A DNA stretch of 64,000 bases from Hymenolepis diminuta (lineage: Eukaryota > Platyhelminthes > Cestoda > Cyclophyllidea > Hymenolepididae), in NCBI GenBank assembly GCA_900708905.1, contig CAADRB010000022.1, positions 1,250,916-1,314,915 on the forward strand. Direction: 5' to 3'. Positions 24,601-35,884 of this stretch are shown here, piece by piece. The notes below the pieces were generated by a model. It saw only the letters and a program-made list of their open reading frames with translations. It made no database searches and was not told the DNA's origin. Both the position numbers and the translations under genes were made by a program. Positions within the stretch are counted from its first letter, which is position 1. Every line of letters starts with the position of its first letter.

Positions 24601-27600
24601 GTTAGCTTCAATCATTAACAGTTTTATTTTCTGTTTTTCTAAAAGTGCGCAAGGTGTCCTCAGATGCCTTGTACAACATGTATATAAAGAATGTAAATAA
24701 GGGGACAATTTAAGGAATAATATGTCTATTTTAAAATGTGTGCGTAAAATCTTAATAATACGTCCTCTTCCTGTAATCTGCAAATTTTGCATTTTCATTG
24801 AGGTTACTTTTCAATGCAGCCATTTTTGTGTACTTGTCATTATGTGGTACATCAGTACATCCGCGTATCGCTCTTTTCTTTACCATGCAAGAATTGTGCA
24901 AATTTATGAATATCCGCACATTTAAAAAAGTTCCATCCCGTGATTTGAATATGCGAGATGGTTAATATTAAGGAATAAATTATGTATTCATGGGTCCAAA
25001 AATATTATGTTCTTGGGAAAATGGTTGATTGCCAAGATCCCTAGTTTTATGAAAGTTTGAGATCCTAAGCCAGGAATGTATGTCGATGTTGGATCCTGAA
25101 CTTACCCATTGTGTGACCTCATCTCCTCTTTATGGTTCTCTTCAAATACCTCTTGAGATATGTGATTATTCTACCCAACTCCCTCGGCTGTTGTTGTTAC
25201 CTTAGGCAAATGGCAATCCCAATAGATGTGGTGATGTTTACTTTGCTTAGTCATCCTTAAGTAATTAAAGTTTTTATATGATATCGCTTTTCATAATGAC
25301 AACTAGTTAATTCCTACTCTCTTATTTCCTAATTCTCTTGCTAAATCTCCTTCTACAGTGCCTAGAATACTTAATTATAGTGAGATTAGGAAGATGTTTA
25401 GATTGCACTTTATTTTCCAAATTCTCTTGTTTCATAGCTTGACCACTTTGAAGGAATGAGTCATCCATATCACCAGATCGAGGCTACTCCTATTTTCCAC
25501 TTACATTAATAGGAGTATGTGATTTAGCCATGTGCTATGGCAACCAGTTCTGAACGTACTATTAATGCTCCTGTTTCTAACACCATGGTGACTTATACAT
25601 CTGAATATCCTAATTCTCCGGCGACAATTTGTTATTCTTTGCTCATCAACGAACAAAGGATGCGAAATTTCCCTCAATAAGTTATCTTTGTCACAATCTA
25701 AGTTTCACTAGCCCAATACTGACGATTTTTCTCTTCCTTTCCAATTCCCAATACTCACTTTTCCCTTCCTCTCTCATTGCGTTACTTTTTACAATACACG
25801 TTTGTCAAACTCTTGATCATCTCATTTTGGAAAGACAGTGGTATTTTGTTAGCTTTTAGAAAGATCTCTCGTTTTTAAGAGAATTTCTAAGCTTAATTTG
25901 TTCGAGCTCTTAAAATTCTTTTACTGTCAGGATTAGAGCTACTTTATTTCTTATCAAACGAGATGCTATTTTATTCATCTTATCCCGGGTACTTCCCCGC
26001 CGATCGCAGGACATCGCTCTATGCATTTTGATTGGTTGAATTATTTTCGACCCATTATTTTTCACCGGGTTTATTCTTATTCAAAGTAGAATTGTAAAGA
26101 AAAAGTTGCCTTTTAAAATTAATTTCAATAAACATTTTAAGTTTTATTTATAGCTCTTATGAAAAATCGTCCAATCGTAAACACATTAACTAAGTTGCTA
26201 TTTGATGAACCTTCATATCAGCATTTACATAGCTAAGAACAAGGTAGAATCAGCAAGGATATTTAATATAGCAGAATTTTCTAGCGTTCATTGTCGCTTT
26301 CTTCCAATAGCCGGTAGTTAAAATTAAGATAAATAAATTATTTGACTTCTGTAGGCATTGCATAGCCCATGTTCTTATTAGGAGTACAGTCCACTGTGCA
26401 ATGTTCTGATTTTCAAGTGAGGTTGCGTCTACGATATTCACAACTTGTTGACTAGTTCATTTACTTCCGTACTTGATCAATCCATTCATTTATATTTCCT
26501 TACAGCAAAGGGCAGATAGATGAGTGTAGCAACTGTCTTTTAGGATAGTTGAGCGCGGACCACGTGCTACTTCCTCTCTCCTCTCGTATTGATTTAAATT
26601 ATGCTCCTACTCGAGTAGCATGCATTGCTTCATATTTAAATGTTCAAATTGCACGGTTTTCCCCTGTTTCTCAAGTGATTTCATTGTTTGCGGCGTCCTA
26701 AGCTAATTTACCAGTTTATTGATTTGGTCTATTGGCCAAGCACTTCAGAAACATTCTTCTTATTTTGATAGCCAAGATACTAGCAGGATGAAAGGAGCTA
26801 ACTCGACTTTATTGTAACGGCTCATTGGACTTTACTCACTCTAATTGTTTCTTATACATTTTCTTTTCATGCTTTTTGGGTATCTATACAGTCTACGATA
26901 GGTTAAAAAGGTATTATTTTGCATTTTTCACGACAAAAGGTGAATCTGGAGTTGCGATCTAATTTCTAGTTATATAATTTTTGATTTCCCAACTTTGCAA
27001 CTAACAAATTTTGCTTCCATAAATTTCCTTCTGGATGCATAAACTTCAGAGATTTGTATCTCACCGAACTTAGCGTCCCTTTAAAATGATTTACTTCCTC
27101 ACCTTAGGGTAAGTGGAACATTCGTATGTTTTATTTTCATTGATAAATTAATGTCCACTTTGACCCTCTAATCTGTCAAAATTTGCATCAGATATAGGAT
27201 GCATACAAGAAAAATACCTGGGTTTCATGCACTCTGGACTAAGCTAGAGTCTAAAAGTAAGAAAAAAGGCTATTTATTGCAAAAGTATGAACTTTAAGTA
27301 TTTACGCCATTGCGTGCTCTGGTATTGAAAAAAGAGCTCTAGGTAATTCATAGGACTTACTAACGAATACATTGGTGATAGTTCGGTGTTTAAGTGTTTG
27401 TTTAACACAATGTCAGATTAACGACTCCTGATCCTTATGTCTCTCGCCTCCGTATCATGTGATAGTATGAATATAATTTTTCCGAAGTCTAAAATATGTC
27501 ATAGATTATGAATGTTTTGAGGTAAAGAACTGATGTAAATGAAGTTAAGTTATCAAATTGATCTCACTATTCTAATCCGTCTGCTCATGGAGGTCGGAAT

Positions 27601-30600
27601 ATAAGAATTTGTTAAAATTACTTAGGCTAGTATCGTGCTCGACTTCTGGTTGAAAGAAATAAATTGAAGTGGTAAGACTGATCGTCCAAATTAGTAAACA
27701 AGTCCATAGACATTGCAGATAAAGAATTTGCTAAATGATCCTGTAGATGAGTCATGAGTTTTGAAACGGAATGTGTAGCATCAAACTAACCATTAAGGGA
27801 GTATTTTACAACTCGAATTCAAAATCAAATAAAGTAATACTTTTATTTCGTTGGCTTTATTCTCAGCATTCTTTTTTATCTGTTTCTCTTTACTCCTTAT
27901 TGAATTTTACCCGATTTCATTTGCTCTTTCACAATTTTAAGTTTGTTTGCTTTGCTGTGGGTGATAATAATATAGTAGACTTAATAGTTGAGTTGTTTTC
28001 TTCCTTTACTTCGTTCTCCCTTCCATTTATTATATTATTTTAATGTTCCCATAATATTATAATGTTTTCTTTACTCTGGGTAATGCTTATTGTTAGTAAT
28101 CATGGGAGAGTAAAGTATTGAAAAAACATTTGAATATTGGAACAGTAAAATATTCCAAAAAGGGGTGAGGGGAAGTGAATCAAGCATAAGTTGAGAATTA
28201 AGTCAAGGTACTAGGGGTCTTCGTCGCATTCGATTTTTGAAATCAAGTTGCTTATTGGGTAGAGTTCACTGCTTCATTTTCAAAAATTTCAAAGTCCGAA
28301 TTTCAGGTTTGATCAATGTCCGCGGTGTCCAGAACTTATTGGTCATTTGATTAATTGAAATGTCAGATTTCGGATTAGCGGATAATTTAAGACCTGACAG
28401 CAAATTATAAGATTAAATCTCTTTGCAGGTTAATTCACTTCACATACCCAATAAATCTAGATGGAGCGAATTAATTAGTATTCATAGCAGTTTTTGGGAT
28501 TGATTGTCTCTTGGATGTGTATTTTCTTCCAATAAAGTTATTCATCCGCGTCTTTCTCAAATTCGTTAGGACTTATTTCAGTGTGGTCTGCATTTTTGTT
28601 TATGTTTTACTACGGAGGTGTTGTATTTGTTTGCTTGTGTTTGGATTATTATTTACGTTGGAAGTACATTCTCATATCAAATTGCCCATCTCTTTACGGG
28701 CTTCCCGTGTGTTCTTATTAGGCTTCGAATAGACTCAATTAATTTAGTTTTCATTAAAGGGATCCTTTTTTTTGTAGGCTTTTTCCATTAAAGACTATGC
28801 CAAGAATTTTCCTGACTAAACGAAAAATGAACATTTATTTGTGACATTTGTCATAGTTATCAGAATTTGGTGATGGTATAATGATTTGAAAGGCAATCAA
28901 ATGCATAAACCTATTTATCTATCAACAATCTAGCTCCCTTTAATGACATTCAATGTTGTAGAAATGAAGCGAATTTCCAATACTTATTTCGAGTATTTCC
29001 CGGAATACCCGAAATTTTCCAATGAAAGCATCATTTTTTTAGAACTAGTATAGTAAATGTATGTCATCAACTGTCACAAATCCTGTTTTGCGTATAATTA
29101 TTGCAAATCGAAAGGTATACTGAGATTTGACACTAATCGTAAGATCTATCAGCTACTGAGGTACATTTGCAGAAATACTTATTCGAATCCCAGATTTAAA
29201 TTTATCTTCCACACAGCTCCCCTTTCGCTTTTAATTGTGCAGGTGCCTGGGCGTTGTGCCACTTTCTAAATTTAATGTTTTCGAAGCATGATATATTTCT
29301 CTAGATTATTAATATCTCAAAAATTCATAACATATTGCTTTCGATTTATCATCAATATCAAAAGTGTAAGCCTTTTGTCAAACGCCTTTACGTTAAACTA
29401 TTTGTGGCTATATTGTAGTTCATTCACGTTTGCACTCAAATACTTCAGGCTGAACGCTACTATTATTACTACTTGTGAACATCTTGATCTTCTTTTATAC
29501 AGTTTGATGTTTTAAATTTCTTGATTTTTAATAGATCAGCATCCTCTCAATGTAGTCTTTTCATTTATTGATTTCCCCATTCAGTAATGCACCGGCACCT
29601 CGTTCAAACTGCACATTGGCAGTAAATTTAACAGGTGCTTTCACGGGGCTGTGATTAACGTGTTGTAGAAAACTAGACAATTTACTTAGACTTGTTTATT
29701 GCCTAGTCAGAGGTCATGCGCATATCATCACTAATTCACGCTTCCCTTCAAGGGGTTCGAGTAGCATAATTGAAGAGAGCTATGTTATCGACTGATAAAA
29801 TATTGGAATAATAGTTTCCAAACCAGCGTCATATAAATCTGAAAAACCGTTCAATCTTAAAAGTGGAACTTAAGTGCAATGTGAAATTTTTACAGAAAGT
29901 GAATTTTTTATCTTGCGTTGTATGTTAGATGCTTACTGACGCATTCTAACGCTTTATTTGCTTACTTTTTAGGAATGTTTGTTTCAAGGCCTCGTGGATT
30001 ATGAATGTGCTACACTCGGGTTTTGGATTTTCGCGGAATTACAACAACCTTCATCCCATTGATAAGCTGGCTGAAATTGAAGTGCAGTGGAGTCTGGGGG
30101 CCTTCATTTACCATATGCAAACGTAAGGCGATTTTCCCGCTTTCGCTATTTCGGTAGATCGTTGAAATGTTTGCATGATTAGTACAAAGCAGCACTTAAC
30201 TTGAAAAACCATACAAAATTAGGCTTAGTGATATCTCTTTACAAAATGAATAATTTTCTAATGACTAACAGGATATAACGGTCGTTCTCAAATGTGAAGA
30301 CCAAGAGTTGACCACCAGTATATTGGTTTTTTATAAAGAAGAAGAGAAATTTGGAAATAGAAGAGCAGAAAATAAGTGTTAGCACGGCGTGAGTGGACAC
30401 GGGGTTGTGTTGATGCACCTCTGTTGTAAGGTATGCTGAGAGTAGTTAACTTGTTTTGTGTTCTTTTCTCAATCAATAAATCAAATTGTTATTTGACAAT
30501 TAGGACAGTTGAGAATTATGATTCAACATATGCGCTTTGATCAGACGTTTAAATCGGAGTGAAAACGACTGCATTACATGCTAATTTTGATNNNNNNNNN

Positions 30601-32436
30601 NNNNNNNNNNNNNNNNNNNNNNNNNNNNNNNNNNNNNNNNNNNNNNNNNNNNNNNNNNNNNNNNNNNNNNNNNNNNNNNNNNNNNNNNNNNNNNNNNNNN
30701 NNNNNNNNNNNNNNNNNNNNNNNNNNNNNNNNNNNNNNNNNNNNNNNNNNNNNNNNNNNNNNNNNNNNNNNNNNNNNNNNNNNNNNNNNNNNNNNNNNNN
30801 NNNNNNNNNNNNNNNNNNNNNNNNNAAGGGGTGTTTTACATAGTTTAACAAATTTAAGAGAGGGTACAAAGAGTTTTTCAAATATAATGAGTGACACCTC
30901 AAAATGATAATCTGAGCTCATTTCTTATCCTAATTATTATGCAAATACACAACCAATGGGATGAGTGCTAGTGCTCGGTTAGTGATTTTGTGACGTCGCT
31001 ATTGGGGTAATTTGAAGTAATCTAAGTTAGCAACCTCGCCAGCCAGTACAGACGCACTTGTTGGCACACCGAATGGACCAATAAGAAGCTTGAACTTATA
31101 GTCAATCGCACACTCTCATGTTTCGGCAGACGGAAGTGGCTGTTGTGGCGTGGTGGTCGCCGAATTTTGTTAATCTTTCTATCTTTGATTTATTTATAAT
31201 CCAATATGAATAAGTTACCATTCTAACTCTAATCGTTGAATTGGAAAGTAACATCCACCTGACTTCAGACATTTATTTCTTAATATTAATTCATTTACTA
31301 ACTGTAAATATACGGAAAGGTATATTTTTTGAAATGACTATTTCATCGAATTCTGTTGTTTACTAGCTGAACTACTACCGATATACTGTAGTAAACTCAG
31401 ACACCCTTGTTGTTTTTTGACATTTACGCGCCTCTATCACTTAACATAGACCATTTTCATAAACCAACATTTGAGGGTCAACTCTCTGTCTGGCAGATGA
31501 ATTTTGTCTAAATTAATCGTCGGGATATCCGGGACAGCAAGCATCTGCTTTTTGAGACCGCTAGAGATGTGAATTGATGGTGGTGTAAGCCACGAAGCTC
31601 GTTTCCCACCCGTTGTAAGTAGTGGGACTCTCTGAAATTATGGTTATCGGGCTACAAGTTAAGGACCGAAGTTGTGAATTGGGCTAATGCTAATAAATTA
31701 TTATCCTTTAAATAATCTCTACTAAAAAAATTGGAGGTGGGTATAATTATTGAGAAGAAGCATACACAGGTATGTTTAAACAGCAACTTTCTGTATTTCT
31801 AAGCGGCCTTGTGCTTTATTCTCTACTCATATCTACCGAATAAAAGGGCGATCATGTGATTAACTAGATGATGGTGGATATATCTTTTTGATACTAATAC
31901 ATAGAAAAAAAAACATTCGGTATATTCAGAAACAATTACATCAAGTGTTTCTAATGGTTATTACATGGTTATTTCCCCTTCCTTTCAGATCCGAGTTTCA
32001 GCAGCTATTGGCCCAAGAACCCGATTTCTCCATAACCGCATTCACTCACAGACAAATGGTTGCTGTGCTTGTCTTCCTTCTCTTTGTCGTGCTTAGTCTG
32101 GGAGCCTACTGTCTGTACAGCCGCAAACGGTCCCCGGTTCGATTTGATTTTACGTCTGGTAGCAGCGGTGGCCTCAGTGCTAGCAGCGTCTTGTGGCCCT
32201 TCAAGAAGCTCTTTTCGCATTCACCAAAGGTGATGAACAACGGAGGTGTGGTGGGAATTCCCACTGGTGCCGGAGTTGTTGGAAAACGAACCCCTGTAGG
32301 CAATTATCATTACTCGAAGATAACCTCACCAAGTCTTCAAGTCAACTTCCGGTCGTCTAATTCAATGCCTACACTTGAGGATCTTCAAGAGAGTGGGAAT
32401 TCACCGATGGGTGGATCACCGGCGAACATTGTGTGA
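12608..32436 (+). CDS. ENTPD4: Ectonucleoside triphosphate diphosphohydrolase, ENTPD4/ENTPD7-like apyrase (5' end incomplete)
   Basis: GDA1/CD39-family nucleotidase that hydrolyses nucleoside di- and triphosphates, probably in the lumen of Golgi or lysosome-like compartments. Coding exons by splice sites and phase: 12608-13103, 13146-13297, 15825-16011, 16085-16250, 16780-17118, 22465-22547, 29973-30122, 31989-32436, about 674 codons. An N-terminal membrane segment (ALSILGIVFLFLY) follows a basic stretch RRKRR. Apyrase regions are ACR1 DAGSSGSR (12820-12843), ACR2 ATAGMR (13072-13089), ACR3 with the putative catalytic Glu in YEALYGWITVNYLLG, and ACR4 LDMGGASMQIAYE. The C-terminal part has paired cysteines, FKASWIMN and EVQWSLGAFIY, as in ENTPD4/7. 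A second membrane segment (VLVFLLFVVLSLGAY) is followed by a Ser/Gly-rich tail of about 115 residues, longer than in vertebrate ENTPD4. An in-frame stop at 12586 and phase imply an upstream first exon; a start at ATG 12694 is the alternative. ENTPD4 and ENTPD7 are not separable here. Confidence 0.9.
13104..13145 (+). other. 42-bp intron in the apyrase gene, frame-preserving
   Basis: The intron runs from gtttgt to catatag. Its removal joins MRFLSP to SDQDAIWRYV, matching the family alignment after ACR2. The 42 bases contain no stop in frame, so retention would add 14 mostly hydrophobic residues between ACR2 and ACR3. Confidence 0.75.
13298..15824 (+). other. Apyrase intron 2 (2.5 kb)
   Basis: Donor gtgagt at 13298 and acceptor ttctttag before 15825, joining codon phase 1. 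Contents are AT-rich sequence and a SINE-like head at about 14185-14265. Other short open frames are not supported. Confidence 0.7.
14185..14265 (+). mobile_element. tRNA-derived SINE fragment
   Basis: GGTGGCGTAGCGGCCAAAATGCC resembles a tRNA A box and GCATTCGATACTC resembles a B box about 35 bp later, the spacing of an internal pol III promoter. The same head occurs at 32617, 32797, 61314 and, reversed, at 40240. The body downstream is degraded or absent. It lies in intron 2 of the apyrase gene. Confidence 0.5.
18278..18340 (+). other. Candidate in-frame cassette exon, 21 codons
   Basis: Flanked by a pyrimidine-containing tract ending tcgtcag and by a donor CAG/gtcagt. It is 63 bp, open in phase 0, and would insert KALEQGTVKEFNRKEGRVEN plus Gln between SSNAL and DMCKTPW. 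Direct joining of the flanking exons already gives a gap-free family alignment, so if used it would be an alternative exon. Chance is a fair explanation. Confidence 0.25.
18605..18960 (-). repeat. Dispersed repeat copy, related to 30290-30540
   Basis: Purine-rich on the plus strand (CT-rich on the minus strand), like the other reverse copies. It shares TGACAATTAGGGCA and a following CATGTGCGC-like block with 30290-30540 (TGACAATTAGGACA, CATATGCGC). Boundaries are approximate. Confidence 0.4.
21275..21560 (-). repeat. Dispersed pyrimidine-rich repeat, reverse copy
   Basis: The plus strand reads GTTGGAGTAACAACTAATAGCTGGCAACTG, the complement of the TAGTTGTTA..ACTCCAAC end seen in the 625-1105 copy. 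Further in, TATGAGTCATGCGGTCAAGGACGTGCATGAG corresponds to the CTCATG..GACC..GTGACTCAT block. Two overlapping minus-strand frames here belong to the repeat. Confidence 0.55.
23880..24560 (+). pseudogene. Decayed mariner (Tc1/mariner) transposase
   Basis: Translation in shifting frames shows a mariner-like order: an HTH-region remnant (KNPGKSMRDILAKIF, EGTIR-like, VVHQDL-like), a linker (ENRLVRAK), then LKSQDWMAENFHHH, TPNLWPPPNYSPDLNPLDY and a C-terminal IELVIEAERGYIE. The SPDLNPLDY segment is the conserved region around the last catalytic Asp of the DDD transposases. Several stops and frameshifts (TGA after DYCV; stops near 24070) show it is dead. No terminal inverted repeats were identified by eye. 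It lies inside an intron in the same orientation as the host gene. Confidence 0.8.
28140..28430 (+). repeat. Dispersed repeat family R1, degenerate copy
   Basis: Shares the order GGGGTGAGGGGAAG, GTCAAGGTAC, a TTTTTGAAATCAAG block, AAATTTC..AATTTCA and GTGTCCAGAACTTATTGGTCATTTGATT with copies near 38570, 62690 and 63285 (GGGGAGGGG, GTCAAGGTATC, GATGTTCAGTGCTTATTGACCGG). It is more diverged than those. No coding potential. Confidence 0.45.
30290..30540 (-). repeat. Dispersed repeat copy next to the assembly gap
   Basis: Related to 18605-18960 by TTATTTGACAATTAGGACA and AACATATGCGC and by the purine-rich plus strand. It sits in apyrase intron 7 immediately before the run of Ns, so the repeat may have caused the gap. 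Confidence 0.4.
30592..30825. other. Assembly gap (234 Ns)
   Basis: A run of N from 30592 to 30825 within apyrase intron 7 (30123-31988). The coding frame is continuous across the exons on both sides, so no essential exon appears to be missing. Open frames drawn through the gap are artefacts. Confidence 0.99.
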
Positions 32437-32616
32437 AAATATTTCATGCACTATACTTCTATATTTATGTAAACGCTACTATTATACATAGAGTAATATT
32501 TATTTAATGGAGGCATTGTAATTGTGATTGCGAAGTTATTGTTGATAGCTAAAGTAGGAGGATTAACGCGTTGGAAACAAGATAGAAGGAATTAAGATCG
32601 GTGTAGAAAGTCTGTA

Positions 32617-32770
32617 GTGTCGGTGGCGCAGTGGTCAATATGCACATCTGCAAAGTTAGAGATTATGAGGTCAATGTACAATGAATAGCCAATGATACAG
32701 GCGACCAATTGCAGCGGTCTGCAGGAGGGATGGTAGAATGGGAATTTCTCATAATAGCATCCTGATTAAG
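32617..32770 (+). mobile_element. tRNA-derived SINE
   Basis: Starts GTCGGTGGCGCAGTGGTCAATATGC (A-box-like), with GAGGTCAATG in the B-box position, then a body ending in GGAATTTCTCATAATAGCATCC. The body matches TCGAATTTCTCACCAAGG at 61440. A second copy begins 27 bp further on. The B box is degenerate, so it is probably silent. Confidence 0.6.
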
Positions 32771-32796
32771 TGTCATTTACACATCTAAAATATTTG

Positions 32797-33010
32797 AAAG
32801 GTAATGTGGCGCAAGTAACTTGCACATTTGTGGAGTCAATGGTTACGAACTCAATGCCCCATAAGTATGTAACCAGTGAGCAGACAGGATAATCTGGACT
32901 TAGGGTTGAAGAATTCGATTTTTCACCAGAGAGGCTTTGTGATGTTATCCCCTTACCCAAGACGCGTGTTGGGAAAATCTTTCTCGAATGGGCTTATAAC
33001 TATTGCAGAG
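32797..33010 (+). mobile_element. tRNA-derived SINE
   Basis: Head AATGTGGCGCAAGTAACTTGCAC, B-box-like GGTTACGAACTCAATG, then CCAGTGAGCAGACAGG, TTCGATTTTTCACCAGAGAGGCTTTGTGATG, CCCTTACCCAAGACG and ATGGGCTTATAAC. Every block has a counterpart in the copy at 61308-61530. Not a functional tRNA. Confidence 0.65.
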
Positions 33011-34775
33011 AATCAGAACAGTCGTTTTGAAATAGATAATAAGTGTAATTACACAAAGTTTAATGAGTATATATTGATATCCATATTCATCCAGGATTGT
33101 ACAACCATTTAGGTTATAACTGAGTTAGATGAGGTTAGGCGGTCATTTTAAAAGTAGGATGAATCAACAAAAGGAGTACTTTTAGGTTAATCGCTCGAGT
33201 CAAAATCAGGCGAAGGAAAGGGCAGCATTAACACAGGACAATGAAGGTATTTTCTCTGATATGGTATTTAAAGTAATGAAAGCAATTAAGTCACATATTA
33301 TCTAATTAGCCAATTGACTTTGTTGTTACCAATGAAATGGTTGTCAGCTTTAATTTTCCTTTGCAGATATCCATGAGTACGCACAAAATTGTAAATACTG
33401 ATTAATGAGGTTTTTGCTTGATTTGCTTTTGCAAAAAAGATGAATGGGGGAAAGAATGGTTTATCCAAAAGAATTAATAGAAAATATATGGAATTGGAGG
33501 AATACTTGACAAGTATTCACCACAGATTAGGCTATAAAGAAAATAATATTATGATAAATGCCGATGACAAAGTTAAATATTTTGAGGTTTAAGAACATAC
33601 TTCTGAGATTTTCATAATGATTTTAGGTCTAGAACCCTAAAATTAAGTCGGATTTCGATTCTTCGCATAATGGTTCATCATCAGATCAAATTTTATTTAC
33701 TGTGAATGGGTAGTAGTGAGTCGTAGAAGGAAAGTTATTTAAGTGTCTTATAAACAGGTAAATGTATCAACGTACCTAAACATGCAAACATTAAGAGTGA
33801 TAACTCCAAAGCCTGCATGAGCAAACATTCAAAAGACGAATAAGAATAAAATACGTTAAAACAAAGTGCTATTCAAATAAGTATTAGGAAATTAGGTTTG
33901 TCTGATGATAAATAAATATAGAGTTAAGCAGGCCGGTAATTGTAGTAGGAGACTGCAAACTGAATTTCCGATATATACTAAGCTATTGTATTTAATGCAC
34001 ATTTGCATTACAAAGTGTAGTGTGTTAATGGGTATTTCAATCTCACTACATCAGTCTGGTCTCAACATCATCTACTTCAATATGTCCCCACCCTATTACA
34101 AGCGCTCTATTCCCTTATTCTCGTGGTTCTAATGATTTTTTGCATTCTCAGTTCCTAGGTAGACCGTTCCTGGTATATATTTGAACTCCATTACAGTTTA
34201 CAGCAAAGCCAGGCGCATTGAGTCATATTTTATTTTTCTTGTCCAAGCGTCGAATGCTGCCACTTAATGTTGGAGCATAATACGGGTGTATGAATGTTTG
34301 AATTAAAAATTAAAAGAGATGTTATGTATTAATTTATCTACAGAATATTTAAAATAGAATTCATCATAAAGGACTATTTATCTTCTTAAATCATATTTAA
34401 CATTACGAGTGTTTCAAGAAAAAAGTAGAAATTTCAAGAGCGAAATGAAGAAAGTGGTATGGTAACATTTGACTAGATATTAACCATAAGATAGGATATT
34501 TAAAAATACTGAATTTAAATCAAAACTGATTTTTATACACTGATAAGTTAATATTGTTTAATTAAAAATCGGACCTAAGCATTTAAATTGTATTAGAAGT
34601 TGTCAAGAAAGTAACTTAAATATAATGAAACAATTCAATAAGGTTATACAAACGTTTATGCTTGGCTAACATTTTATATGATGATTCATTTAATGAGGTG
34701 TTTAATCGCTTTGATTCAGTGGCGATATTTTTGTTTCAGTCTGGTCAATTTTATCGTCGTAATCTCCGGTTTCGG

Positions 34776-35650
34776 ATGAATGATGTAAGTTTATGTATGC
34801 TTAGGATTCTGTTGTTCATGTCCGGCCGCATTTATTATTATTTTTGAGCTGGGAATTTTATATCTTACTTGGATTATTTTAGATGTGCTTCCATTTAATT
34901 GCAATAATAGTTAATGACGCCTTTTCTATCTATTAGAAGCTTTTATTGAAAAAATACTTTGTTCCCGCATCACATGCTGACAAAAGGCACCATACTGCTT
35001 CAAAGGAACAAGAAAATTCATCGTCTCCTGTTAATGGGGAAGAAATTCGTGACTTCTACCTAAACCTCTTCGATAAAGAGGAAATAGTCCTTTCCGAAAG
35101 CCATGTTCACCGTCAGTTGTCTTCTATTACTTGCTCCAAACAATGTGATCCCTGCTCCAAGGCGCATTTTTCTTCTCTTCTCCATCAAGCAGCTATAATA
35201 GCACAAGAGCCACCGAGACTTTCGCCCCTTCTTATTCCTCCTTCTAATCCTGGCTATAGAATTCTCTCTCATTTGGGATGGACTGATCTCGCAGATTCTG
35301 GAATTCCTCTAGACTCGTCTGATAGTCCCACTAATTATGTGGGTGGCCTTGGGCGTCAAGGTCAGGGACGTCGTCTCCCAATCCCAACTATCCTCAAACG
35401 TGACCGATTTGGCATTGGTGCAGATAATAAAAACCACCCCCGGATTACACACTTCCCTCCTCACGATACTCGAGCGGTAGAGAGTCGGCATTCATCACGA
35501 AGGCTTGATCAACCCTTAAAGTTGGACAAGAGGTATCGAGAGAGAAAAAGTAGGGCGGAAAAGCAAAAGGAGATTCGATTTAGGAGAGAATTTAAGTTCG
35601 ATGATGATCAGTTGAGACTTTTTTATGGAGAACACGACTGTTCTTTGTAA
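34776..35650 (+). CDS. GPANK1: G-patch domain protein, GPANK1-like, without ankyrin repeats
   Basis: Two coding exons, 34776-34784 (ATG AAT GAT before gtaagt) and 34937-35650, give about 240 aa. The match to GPANK1 is by motif order: a short acidic N-terminal helix (EEIRDFYLNLF), a Cys/His cluster (CDPCSKAHFSSLLH, about residues 73-86), a G-patch from about 107 to 165 (NPGYRILSHLGW, then GGLGRQGQGRRLPIPTILKR) and the diagnostic HPRITHFPPHDTRAV followed by a charged C-terminal helix. G-patch domains bind RNA or activate DEAH helicases. Human GPANK1 has ankyrin repeats between the N-terminal helix and the Cys/His cluster; these are absent here and the linker is only about 30 residues. There is also an insertion of about 16 residues inside the G-patch after GW. 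The start is chosen by the splice phase and similarity of MNDKLLLKKYFVPA to the family N-terminus. Confidence 0.82.
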
Positions 35651-35884
35651 ATATTTTAATTGTTCTGTATATTCTTTGGCTTTATTTTCTTATTACACTT
35701 ATTTGTTAACTCTATGTTTGTTCCTTGCTGTTAAAGATGAGGCCCGTATCTGTGTATGTCGGTAACATATTTTCCGTATTTGCAATTTTGGCGGTTTCTA
35801 GAACGCAGGTGAATAGCTGTCATCGGGTATATTCACTAGTTTAATGGTCCGAAATTCAACAGTGCGATGCAGCAAATGGTTTGA

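Larger units (their letters stand above)
22548..29972 (+). other. Apyrase intron 6 (7.4 kb)
   Basis: Donor gtgagt and acceptor tactttttag; the split codon is CA/G. It holds the mariner relic at about 23880-24560, a degenerate pyrimidine-rich stretch around 25330-25870 and a GAGGGG-type repeat copy at about 28140-28430. Elsewhere there are only short unsupported frames. Confidence 0.7.
30123..31988 (+). other. Apyrase intron 7 with gap
   Basis: Donor gtaagg and acceptor cctttcag. It contains the repeat at 30290-30540, the N run and otherwise unremarkable AT-rich DNA. Confidence 0.75.
32437..34775. other. Intergenic DNA between apyrase and G-patch genes
   Basis: Holds the apyrase 3' end (no clear AATAAA close to the stop) and two SINE copies in direct order. 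The remaining part is AT-rich with no gene recognised. A 45-bp interval at 34740-34784, between acceptor-like tttgtttcag and donor gtaagt, probably carries the 5' UTR and first codons of the G-patch gene. Confidence 0.55.

Noticed and set aside
25330..25870. Pyrimidine-rich region with a 76-codon frame as a further repeat copy or gene
   Set aside because: Composition resembles the pyrimidine-rich repeat, but the diagnostic blocks could not be aligned, so it is mentioned only as intron content.
30549..30921. Four open frames of about 94-117 codons
   Set aside because: They run through the N gap and consist mostly of unknown residues.
34740..34784. Coding use of the whole 45-bp interval (SGQFYRRNLRFRMND) as an internal exon
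   Set aside because: Only its last three codons, from ATG 34776, agree with the family N-terminus; the part before is more simply 5' UTR. A 12-base match of GGTCAATTTTAT to 48805 is considered chance.
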